From the NCBI GenBank assembly GCA_023432025.1, contig JAEYVE010000260.1, positions 1-16,816 of the forward strand: DNA of 16,816 bases, in the 5' to 3' direction. Each line of letters begins with the position of its first letter. Position 1 is the stretch's first letter. Below are positions 7,334 to 13,547 of the stretch, piece by piece. The notes beneath the pieces are model-generated. The model did no database searches and was not told the DNA's origin. It was given only the letters and a program-made list of their open reading frames with translations. The position numbers were made by a program, and so were the translations under genes. The stretch is from Pseudomonadota bacterium. GTDB taxonomy: Bacteria; Myxococcota_A; Polyangia; Polyangiales; Polyangiaceae.

Positions 7334-7986
7334 GGCTCGCTGACCTCCGCGAGCTCCTGGCCCAGCTCACGCTGCACGGAGAGCGCCGCCTCGGCGATGC
7401 GGCGTTTCACCGTGGCCAACGAAACCCCCGTGAGCTCGCCCACCTCCAAGAGTGCGTGTCCCTCCACGTAGCGAAGCACCCACGCCGTGCGAGCCAACGC
7501 GCTGACCCTGCCCAGCGCGCGATCCACCGCGCCGAGCTCAGCGCGAGTTTCCTGCGAGGCAGCGCTCGAAGCCAAAGTGGCCAAGGAGGGTTCGTCGCTG
7601 CGATCGAGCCCGAGCAGGCGGAGCAGCTTACGGCGCCGGAACAGCCGATGAGCGCGGAAGACCGCGATGCGCAGCACCCAACCGCGCGCCGCGCCCGGCT
7701 CACGTAAGCTCGCCAGATCCGCAAAGGCTTCCACGAACGTGTCTTGTACGACGTCTTCGGCGTCCGTGCGGTTGCCGACCAGACGCAGCGCGGTCCGAAA
7801 GACCACGTCCACGTGCTTGCGGTAGAAGGCTTCTTGCGCCCACGTATCGTCGTTGCGCATTCGGCGTACGAGCGCTTCGTCCGTGACGTCGATGCCGATG
7901 GGACGGCGCCTCGAGCGCTCGGGCGCGCTCGCGTCGGAAACGTCTCGTTCCCTCCGCGCACCCGACAACTGAGAAGAAGCGATCAT
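7330..7986 (-). CDS. ECF-type RNA polymerase sigma factor
   Basis: A 218-residue sigma-70 family protein containing only regions 2 and 4, as in the ECF group. Region 2 covers about 50-118, with EAFYRKHVDVVFRTALRLVG, TDAEDVVQDTFVEAF (75-88) and RGWVLRIAVFRAHRLFRRRK. Region 4 covers about 152-206, with LRYVEGHALLEVGELTGVSLATVKRRI as the DNA-binding helix-turn-helix. The ATG at 7986 is preferred: it has GGGG five bases upstream, and the ECF-like promoter at 8097-8070 would exclude the longer frame starting at 8163. A basic N-terminal tail (about 1-33) precedes the conserved part. With the coupled FecR gene it forms a standard sigma/anti-sigma pair; the regulated genes are unknown and may include this operon. 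Confidence 0.94.
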   Translation of the reverse strand: MIASSQLSGARRERDVSDASAPERSRRRPIGIDVTDEALVRRMRNDDTWAQEAFYRKHVDVVFRTALRLVGNRTDAEDVVQDTFVEAFADLASLREPGAARGWVLRIAVFRAHRLFRRRKLLRLLGLDRSDEPSLATLASSAASQETRAELGAVDRALGRVSALARTAWVLRYVEGHALLEVGELTGVSLATVKRRIAEAALSVQRELGQELAEVSEP

Positions 7987-8069
7987 CGAATCCCCGAAAG
8001 GGCCATCAGACCCAGGAATTGGCTCACCCGACAACGTGCACAGAGAGGTTCGGCCCAATGACCGAGAAA

Positions 8070-8097
8070 TGGAGAACCTCCGAGACCACAAAGTTCC
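8070..8097 (-). promoter_or_regulatory. Candidate ECF-type autoregulatory promoter
   Basis: Minus strand GGAACTT (8097-8091), the classical ECF -35 element, is followed after 15 bases by TCTCCA (8075-8070). The leader to the sigma ATG would be about 75 bases. Placement directly before a sigma operon supports autoregulation, but the -10 element is loose. Confidence 0.45.
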
Positions 8098-8159
8098 GCC
8101 GTACCCACTCTGCGCCCCGTAAAAACGAAGCTGCGTGGGCCTGCGCTGCTCGGAACGGC

Positions 8160-8201
8160 TCACGCAGCGTCGCGCTCGACTCAGGCAGCGTCGCGCTCGA
8201 C
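8160..8201. repeat. Tandem 21-bp direct repeat, two copies
   Basis: Two adjacent 21-base units (8160-8180 and 8181-8201) differ at one base. On the minus strand each contains GTCGAGCGCGACGCTGC. The unit has a short internal dyad (GTCG-AGCG-CGAC), and GCGTCG/CGACGC at 8188-8206 can form a 6-bp stem. It lies between the stop of the trpE-linked gene and the sigma operon promoter, outside any convincing gene. Confidence 0.8.
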
Positions 8202-8223
8202 GACGCCAATGACGAGCCGCCGC

Positions 8224-8802
8224 TCAGCGCCCGGCGCGGAAGAACGACGCGCCTGCAGTCTCGAGCGCCGTGGGCGCGTTTTTCGGGGAACGACCCAACG
8301 CTTCGACGGCCTCGGTGTCGAAGTACAAACCGGGCCCCCAGCCGCGCTCTTCTTCGCCTTCTTCTCCCGAGAGACGGCTGGCGGCGTCCGCGTAAAGGGC
8401 GCGCCGCAACGGCTCGCTCGGTCGTGACCACGCCGTCACTTGTGCGGTACCCACCAGCTGCACGTGGGGGTCCAACGGTTCGTCTTCCGGAACCCAGCGA
8501 CCGCCGTGCGAGATGACGCCCACGCTTCGCAGCCCCGCTTCTCCCAGGCTCGCGCGGAGCTCACGCATCCAGCCGAGCACGTCCGTGGTTTCGTCGCCGG
8601 CGGCCACTTCGAAGTACACGCCGTGCCCCAAATCGAGCGCGCGCACGGACGAGCCAAGCGGCGTGAGCGCCGCGTAGTCGTAGACGGCGCGCCGGAACGC
8701 TTCGAAGCGCTGCACGAACTCCTCGCGGGAAAGGCCGTACTCGTCCTCCTCCACCTCGAAGTAGCTGATGAGGAGCCCGAAGGCGTTCTCGTCGATCCAC
8801 AT
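8224..8802 (-). CDS. Conserved-looking acidic protein of unknown function
   Basis: A 192-residue protein without a family I recognise, rich in Glu/Asp (EVEEDEYGLSREEF at 16-29, GEEGEEERGW at 146-155) and nearly free of Lys. There is no signal peptide or membrane helix, so it is probably cytoplasmic. The middle contains LDLGHGVYFEVAAGDETTDVLGWMRELR (57-84) and VGVISHGGRWVPEDEPLDPHVQLVG (94-118). The ATG at 8802 has GAGAGG about nine bases upstream and lies 11 bases after the trpE stop, so it is almost certainly on the trpE mRNA. A longer in-frame reading to 9870 runs antisense-like through trpE in another frame and was rejected. A link to tryptophan synthesis is suggested only by position. Confidence 0.78.
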   Translation of the reverse strand: MWIDENAFGLLISYFEVEEDEYGLSREEFVQRFEAFRRAVYDYAALTPLGSSVRALDLGHGVYFEVAAGDETTDVLGWMRELRASLGEAGLRSVGVISHGGRWVPEDEPLDPHVQLVGTAQVTAWSRPSEPLRRALYADAASRLSGEEGEEERGWGPGLYFDTEAVEALGRSPKNAPTALETAGASFFRAGR

Positions 8803-8813
8803 GCGAGCGCCTC

Positions 8814-10208
8814 TCAGAGCCCTTGCTTGGCGCGCTTGCGCGCCGCGTGGACCGCTGCGAGCGCGGCGCGAGCCTTGTTGCGCGTTTCCTTGCACTCGAG
8901 GCGCGGATCGCTGTCCGCTACGACGCCGGCGCCCGCCGTCACTTCGAAGCGGCCGTCCCGCATGATGACCGTGCGAATGCCGATGGCGAAGTCCAGATCG
9001 CTGCCGCGCGTCACGTAGCCGATCGCGCCGCCGTAGGCGAAGCGCGGCCGCGGCTCCAGCTCCCGGATGATTTGCATGGCCCGCACCTTGGGCGCGCCCG
9101 AGAGAGTACCGGCGGGAAACGTGGCGCGCAGAACGTCCCACGGGCCCTGTCCTTCGCGCACCTGACCTTCCACCTCGCTCACGATGTGCATCACGTGGCT
9201 GTACTTCTCCACGAAGAGCTGATGCGGCACACGCACCGTGCCGGTCGCCGCGATGCGCCCCACGTCGTTGCGCGCCAAATCGATGAGCATGACGTGCTCG
9301 GCGCGCTCCTTGGGATCGGCCATCATTTCTTCGGCGAGCGCGCGGTCCTCCTCGTCGGAGCGACCACGACGGCGCGTGCCGGCGATGGGACGGAGATACA
9401 CCTTGCCGCCCTCGACGCGGACCAGAGTTTCCGGGCTCGCGCCCGCGATGGCGACGGCAGACGCGTTGTTCTCCGCGGGCAGCTCCAAGAGGTACATGTA
9501 CGGCGCGGGCGAAAGCACGCGCAGCGCGCGATACACGTCGAACGGATCCGCGCCATCGGTCGGCACGGAGAACGTGCGCCCCGGAACGACCTGAAACGCG
9601 TCTCCAGCGCGGATGTACTCTCGGCACTTTTCCACGGCGGCCGAATACTCCTCGTCGCTCATGCCGAGCGTCAGATCTTCTGGCTGCGCCTGCGGGTCGG
9701 GCGGCTCGATCGGCGGCAGCGCCGTGACGCGCGCCAAGTCCGCCTCGGCGAGCGCCAAGTCCGCTTCGTCCGTCGACGCGATGGTGAGCGTGTGCGTCAA
9801 ACGATCGAAGACCACCACCGTGCAGTCTCCCAAGAGCCGCGCGAGGGGCCCTTGCGCGTCCTTGGGCCACTCCGGAACTTTGGTGGCGAAGTGCACGAGG
9901 TCGTACGCGAGCAGGCCGACGTGCGCGGTCGCGAAGCGCTCGGCCGGGTCGCTCGTGTCATGCCCACCTGCCGGAACGAGCTCGGCGAGGCGCGTGAATG
10001 GATCCGCCCCGGTTTCGCCTTCCAAGACGACGACGGACTTGGGCCGGTAGCCGAGGATGGAGTAACGCCCCCAGCGCTCCCCCCCCACGACGCTTTCGAG
10101 CAAAAAGGAGCCGCGACCGGCGTTTTTACGGAGGGCGGCGTAGGCGCCGACCGGCGTGAAACCGTCGGCGACCAGGACTTTGCGATGGACGGTGGCGGGA
10201 GAGCTCAT
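8814..10208 (-). CDS. trpE: Anthranilate synthase component I
   Basis: A 464-residue chorismate-using enzyme that makes anthranilate with glutamine-derived ammonia from a TrpG subunit, the first step of tryptophan synthesis. The N-terminal domain has LLES (36-39), the motif that binds feedback-inhibiting tryptophan, and WGRYSILG. The catalytic domain has FQVVPGRTFSVP (205-216), GASPETLVRVEGG (256-268), LRPIAGTRRRGR (272-283), LIDLARNDVGRI (308-319), YSHVMHIVSEVEG (336-348), GTLSGAPKVRAMQII (367-381) and GGAIGYVTRG. PIAGT rather than a PIKGT-type motif favours TrpE over PabB. The start at 10208 fits the usual N-terminal length; the longer frame is low-complexity Arg/Gly. No trpG or other trp gene is in the window. 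It is co-transcribed with the small gene downstream and diverges from the coiled-coil gene. Confidence 0.95.
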   Translation of the reverse strand: MSSPATVHRKVLVADGFTPVGAYAALRKNAGRGSFLLESVVGGERWGRYSILGYRPKSVVVLEGETGADPFTRLAELVPAGGHDTSDPAERFATAHVGLLAYDLVHFATKVPEWPKDAQGPLARLLGDCTVVVFDRLTHTLTIASTDEADLALAEADLARVTALPPIEPPDPQAQPEDLTLGMSDEEYSAAVEKCREYIRAGDAFQVVPGRTFSVPTDGADPFDVYRALRVLSPAPYMYLLELPAENNASAVAIAGASPETLVRVEGGKVYLRPIAGTRRRGRSDEEDRALAEEMMADPKERAEHVMLIDLARNDVGRIAATGTVRVPHQLFVEKYSHVMHIVSEVEGQVREGQGPWDVLRATFPAGTLSGAPKVRAMQIIRELEPRPRFAYGGAIGYVTRGSDLDFAIGIRTVIMRDGRFEVTAGAGVVADSDPRLECKETRNKARAALAAVHAARKRAKQGL

Positions 10209-10218
10209 GGCTGGGGGG

Positions 10219-10252
10219 TCTCGGTGCTCTTGTGGTGAAGCTCCGAGAGCAC
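10219..10252 (-). promoter_or_regulatory. Two mutually exclusive hairpins in the trpE leader
   Basis: In the minus-strand leader, GTGCTCT (10252-10246) pairs with AGAGCAC (10230-10224) over a 15-base loop. Alternatively TCTCGG (10248-10243) pairs with CCGAGA (10224-10219). The stems share bases, so only one can form. The second comes within ten bases of the trpE ATG. No U-run and no Trp-rich leader peptide are present, so it is not a classical attenuator. Confidence 0.35.
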
Positions 10253-10432
10253 GCGCTTTACAACGAACCCCACCCGGTGTGGTACCGTCTTTTCCGCCCG
10301 GCTCGTGATGCCTGGCCCTGCCGCGCCCAGAAACGCGGTGGACCCCTCTGCCGCCCCCGTCCCCCTCGCGGGAGGGCCCCGCCCTCGCTCTTTGGCAGGA
10401 CCCGGAGGCGGTCACCACCGATTCTTTTCCTC

Positions 10433-12130
10433 ATGCTAGACGCCCCCCTTCGTCCAAGTAGCGCCCTGGTCGCCTACGCCGAGCCACACATCGACGGCCG
10501 CCGTGTGCTCGTCTTGGGAGACGCCACATCCGGCATTGCCGAGCAGCTGCTCGAGCGCGGCGCGCGCCTCATCCACGTCTACGATCCGGACCCCGCTCGC
10601 GTCGCGGAAGCCGCGACGCGCAACACGGAGCGCAGGGTCAGTCTGGCGCCACTGAGTGAAGGTGGGCTCGCCGCGCGCGAGGGCGCCTTCGACTGCGCCA
10701 TCGTCGAGGACTTGAGCAGCTTGCCGCATCGCGCGTCGGCGCTGCGAGCGCTCCGGCGCGCGCTCGGTCCACGCGGCGTCGCGCTGATCGCCGCCCCGAA
10801 CCCCGACGCAGAGCGGCGCCTGCTGCGCGGCGGACGCGGCAGCGAGGACCTGGACTACTACGGGCTGTACGACGCGGTCGCCGCCGAGCTGGACCACGTG
10901 CGCATGCTCGGGCAAACGCCGTTCGTCGGTTACGCCATCGTGGATTTTGCGCCCGACGGCGAACCTGCGCCGTCCTTCGACAACGGCTTCGTACCGGGCG
11001 GGGCCGAAGAGCCCGAGCAGTACATCGCCCTCGCGAGCTTGGGGGACGTGCGGCTGGACGACATGACGATCGTGCAGCTTCCGCTGTCGCGTATCGCGCT
11101 GCCCGGCGGCAACGAGGACGCACTCGCGGCGGCGCGCAGCGCCGAACGCCGCGCTCAAAAGCGCGTCACCCAGCTGGAGAGCGAGCTCAAGCGCACGCGC
11201 GAGTCGGACGACGAAGCGAGCCGCCTCCGCAGCGAGCTGGACCGCAGGGACAGCTGGATTCGCGAGCTCGAGAGCCGAGCCGCAGCGGCGGACTCGCGCG
11301 CCGACGACGCAGAAACGGAGCTCGAGGCGCTGCGCGAGCAACTCGTGCGCGGCGAAGAGCAGGCCGAAGGCGAAACCGACACGCTCACCGCGCTGCGCGA
11401 AGAGTTGGACGAAGTGCGGCGCGTCGTTTCACGCACGGAACGCGAACGCGAATGGGCGGAAGAGCGCGCGCGCAAGCTCCAAGACGAGCTCGAAACGGCG
11501 CTACGCGAGGCGGAAGAAGCCGCGCTCAGCGAAGCCGCCCGCGACGACGGAGAGAAGGCTCGCCTCGAGAGCGAACGCGCGCGCCTCGAGACCGAGCAAA
11601 CCCGCTTGGAGGCGCGGCTCCGCGAAAGCGACGCCAAGACGAGAAAGCTCGAAAGTGAGCTCGCCGGCGCGCTCTCTCAGCTCGCGACCAGCGAGCGGGA
11701 GCGCGAACGCCAAGCCAACCAGCTGCGTGAGCTCACGGAAGCCACGCGGCGCCTCGAAGACGAAACAGAGCGGCTCACGGCCGAAGCGGAGCGGCTCTCT
11801 GCCAACGAAGAGAGCCGCTCAGAGCTCATCGCGCTCGAAGCCCAGCTGGTGGAGCGCGGAAGGCGCGTCGCCGAGCTGGAGCAGGACCTCCGCAAGCTCG
11901 AGCGCTACGGCCGCGAGCTGGTGCTCGAAGTGAGCGAGTTGCGCAGGACCGGGGCGGGCGTGGGCGAGCAAGAGCGCGCCGAGCTCACGGCTCGTTTGGA
12001 CCAGCTCGCCCGGGTCAACGCCGCCCACGAGGCGGATTTGGTCGCCGCAGATTGGGCCATTGCCGAGCTTCGAGACCGTCTCACGAACGGTGAGGCGGCG
12101 CAGGTCGCCGTGCACCGCACGGAGGCCTGA
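10433..12130 (+). CDS. Methyltransferase-like N-terminal domain fused to a long coiled coil
   Basis: A 565-residue protein. Residues 1-225 look like a Rossmann-type methyltransferase: RRVLVLGDATSGIAEQLLERGARLIHVYDPDP (23-54) is a motif I/II-like stretch, FDCAIVEDLSSL (86-97) resembles motif II/IV, and a strand GVALIAAPNP (115-124) follows ALRRALGPRG. The classical GxGxG of SAM enzymes is replaced by LGDATSG, so catalysis is uncertain. From about 228 to 545 the sequence is an almost unbroken Glu/Arg/Leu/Ala heptad coiled coil with many repeats of the RLESE/RLETEQ type. No signal peptide is present. The start at 10433 precedes the first recognisable strand; a longer frame from 10232 adds Pro/Arg-rich sequence and was rejected. 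No clear Shine-Dalgarno is near it. It resembles myxobacterial cytoskeletal or motility scaffolds only in style. Confidence 0.82.
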   Translation: MLDAPLRPSSALVAYAEPHIDGRRVLVLGDATSGIAEQLLERGARLIHVYDPDPARVAEAATRNTERRVSLAPLSEGGLAAREGAFDCAIVEDLSSLPHRASALRALRRALGPRGVALIAAPNPDAERRLLRGGRGSEDLDYYGLYDAVAAELDHVRMLGQTPFVGYAIVDFAPDGEPAPSFDNGFVPGGAEEPEQYIALASLGDVRLDDMTIVQLPLSRIALPGGNEDALAAARSAERRAQKRVTQLESELKRTRESDDEASRLRSELDRRDSWIRELESRAAAADSRADDAETELEALREQLVRGEEQAEGETDTLTALREELDEVRRVVSRTEREREWAEERARKLQDELETALREAEEAALSEAARDDGEKARLESERARLETEQTRLEARLRESDAKTRKLESELAGALSQLATSERERERQANQLRELTEATRRLEDETERLTAEAERLSANEESRSELIALEAQLVERGRRVAELEQDLRKLERYGRELVLEVSELRRTGAGVGEQERAELTARLDQLARVNAAHEADLVAADWAIAELRDRLTNGEAAQVAVHRTEA

Positions 12131-12137
12131 GCTCTCG

Positions 12138-12160
12138 AGCCCCGAAAACAGGGCTATTTT
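12138..12160 (+). terminator. Possible weak terminator after the coiled-coil gene
   Basis: AGCCC (12138-12142) pairs with GGGCT (12151-12155) over an 8-base loop, followed by ATTTT. It begins eight bases after the stop. The stem is only five base pairs, so termination may be partial. Confidence 0.38.
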
Positions 12161-12185
12161 CCGCGGAGCCCGCGTCGGCCCACCG

Positions 12186-12213
12186 TTGACAGACGCGAGG
12201 ACCGCCTTAGCTT
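12186..12213 (+). promoter_or_regulatory. Candidate sigma-70 promoter for dnaJ
   Basis: A perfect TTGACA (12186-12191) is followed after 16 bases by TAGCTT (12208-12213), which keeps the key T, A and final T of the -10 consensus. It predicts a leader of about 85 bases before the dnaJ ATG. I see no sigma-32 type heat-shock element here. Confidence 0.48.
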
Positions 12214-12306
12214 GGGCGGGACTTCTGTCCGCCATCCACACAGTCCTGACCCAGGACGTTTTCCAGCGAGCGGCTGCGCCACGAGCGGCGAAGCCGACCC
12301 GAGAAC

Positions 12307-13407
12307 ATGAGCGAAAAGCGCGACTACTACGAGGTCCTGGGCGTGGCCCGCGATGCCAGCGGAGAAGACATCCGCAAGGCCTACAGAAAGCTAGCCCTCA
12401 AGTACCACCCGGATCGCAACCAGGGCGACCCCACGGCGGAGGTCAGCTTCAAGGAGGCGACGGAAGCCTTCAGCGTGCTTTCGGATGACCAAAAGCGCGC
12501 TCAGTACGATCGCTTCGGACACGCCGGCATGGGCGGCGGCGGCTTCGATTTCTCGAACGCCGGCATGGGCGATATTTTCAGCCACTTCCAGGACATGTTC
12601 TCCGATTTCTTCGGAGGTTTCGGCGGCGCTGGCTTCGGCGGTCAAGGGCGACGCGGTCCGGAAGGCGGGCAAGACATCCGCGTCCAAGCGACCATCGCCT
12701 TCGAAGAGGCCATGGTCGGCTGCAAGAAAGAAGTTCAGGTGCGCGGCCAGGCCCCGTGCGAAACGTGCGACGGCAGCGGCGCCAAGGCCGGCTCCAAGCC
12801 TTCGACGTGCGGCACCTGCCGCGGCACCGGCCAAGCCACGACGCAGCGCGGCTTCATCATGTTCAGCTCCACCTGCCCCAGCTGCCAGGGCACCGGAGAG
12901 CTCATCACCCATCCTTGCGAAACGTGCCGCGGCCGGCGCTACACCGAAAAAACCCGCAAGGTCATGGTCAATTTCCCCGCTGGCATCGACAGCAACCAGC
13001 GCTTGCGCGTGCCTGGACAGGGTATGCCCGGCCCTGCGCGCACGCCGCCCGGAGACCTCTACGTAGACGTGGAAGTGCGTCCCGCGGAGGGCTTCGAGCG
13101 AGACGGCTTCGACATTGGAACACGCCGCAGAGTGTCGTTCGTGGACGCCGCGCTCGGCGGCACGCTCTCCATCACGTTGCCGGATCACACCACCGTCGAG
13201 GTGGAGGTGGCCGCCGGCACGCAGCCCGGCTCGGTCATCACCGTGCGCGGCAAGGGCGTACCGCGGCTGGACCGACGTGGGCGCGGAGACTTGCACGTGC
13301 TCATCGAGGTTCAGGTGCCGGAGCGCCTGAGCCGTCGCGCAAAAAAGCTTCTCCGCGAGCTGGCGGAAGAGCTGGGCGAAGACCCCGAGCGCGCCGAAGC
13401 CGGCTGA
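12307..13407 (+). CDS. dnaJ: Chaperone DnaJ (class A Hsp40)
   Basis: A 366-residue co-chaperone that stimulates the DnaK ATPase and binds unfolded protein. The J domain (1-70) begins RDYYEVLGVARDAS and has the essential HPD at 34-36. A Gly/Phe region follows (about 74-118). The zinc-binding domain contains CETCDGSG (151-158), CGTCRGTG (168-175), CPSCQGTG (190-197) and CETCRGRR (204-211); the last keeps both cysteines but has Arg where the second motif Gly normally stands. The C-terminal peptide-binding domains include FPAGIDSNQRLRVPGQG, VDAALGGTLSITLP and GKGVPRLDRRGRGDLHV. The length matches the family. No dnaK or grpE adjoins it, so it is probably an additional or dispersed copy. A TTGACA promoter lies upstream; the ribosome binding site (GAG) is weak. 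Confidence 0.96.
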   Translation: MSEKRDYYEVLGVARDASGEDIRKAYRKLALKYHPDRNQGDPTAEVSFKEATEAFSVLSDDQKRAQYDRFGHAGMGGGGFDFSNAGMGDIFSHFQDMFSDFFGGFGGAGFGGQGRRGPEGGQDIRVQATIAFEEAMVGCKKEVQVRGQAPCETCDGSGAKAGSKPSTCGTCRGTGQATTQRGFIMFSSTCPSCQGTGELITHPCETCRGRRYTEKTRKVMVNFPAGIDSNQRLRVPGQGMPGPARTPPGDLYVDVEVRPAEGFERDGFDIGTRRRVSFVDAALGGTLSITLPDHTTVEVEVAAGTQPGSVITVRGKGVPRLDRRGRGDLHVLIEVQVPERLSRRAKKLLRELAEELGEDPERAEAG

Positions 13408-13435
13408 CTCACCTCCAAACCGACGACGTTATTTG

Positions 13436-13457
13436 GGGGGCGGCAAAGGCCGTCCCC
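13436..13457. terminator. GC-rich hairpin between convergent genes
   Basis: GGGGGCGGC (13436-13444) pairs with GCCGTCCCC (13449-13457), nine pairs including one G-U, over the tetraloop AAAG. It starts 28 bases after the dnaJ stop. No T-run follows on either strand, so it may act with Rho, protect the 3' end, or serve both convergent genes. Confidence 0.42.
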
Positions 13458-13513
13458 ACGCGGTGCTCCCGCACTACGCCCCCCGAACCCCGAGGCGCCA
13501 AGAGCGTTCGGCC

Positions 13514-13545
13514 CGTCATGCAGAGCTCTCGTCATGCAGAGCTCG
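13514..13545. repeat. Tandem 16-bp direct repeat at the 3' end of the ATPase gene
   Basis: CGTCATGCAGAGCTC occurs at 13514-13528 and again at 13530-13544, a period of 16 bases. Each unit ends with the palindrome GAGCTC, so the two copies can also pair with each other. The second copy ends three bases before the stop codon of the ATPase gene on the minus strand. Confidence 0.8.
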
Positions 13546-13547
13546 TG

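Noticed and set aside
6038..7471. A 477-codon plus-strand frame antisense to the FecR gene
   Set aside because: The translation is Arg/Ser/Ala-rich without motifs, while the opposite strand has a clear FecR domain, membrane helix and coupled neighbours.
8160..8201. CRISPR-like or satellite array
   Set aside because: Only two directly adjacent copies without spacers, and no cas gene in the window.
8803..9870. N-terminal extension of the small acidic protein through trpE in another frame
   Set aside because: The extension is Arg/Gly/His low-complexity sequence; the ATG at 8802 has a good ribosome binding site and sits 11 bases after trpE.
8823..10238. A 471-codon plus-strand frame antisense to trpE
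   Set aside because: It mirrors trpE exactly, has no recognisable domain, and arises from the third-position GC bias of trpE.
10232..10432. Longer start for the methyltransferase-coiled-coil protein
   Set aside because: The added 67 residues are Pro/Arg-rich with no fold, and overlap the trpE leader; the domain starts naturally after ATG 10433.
10209..10432. Classical trp attenuator with a Trp-rich leader peptide, or a T-box
   Set aside because: No short frame with consecutive Trp codons, no U-run terminator and no recognisable T-box elements are present on the minus strand.
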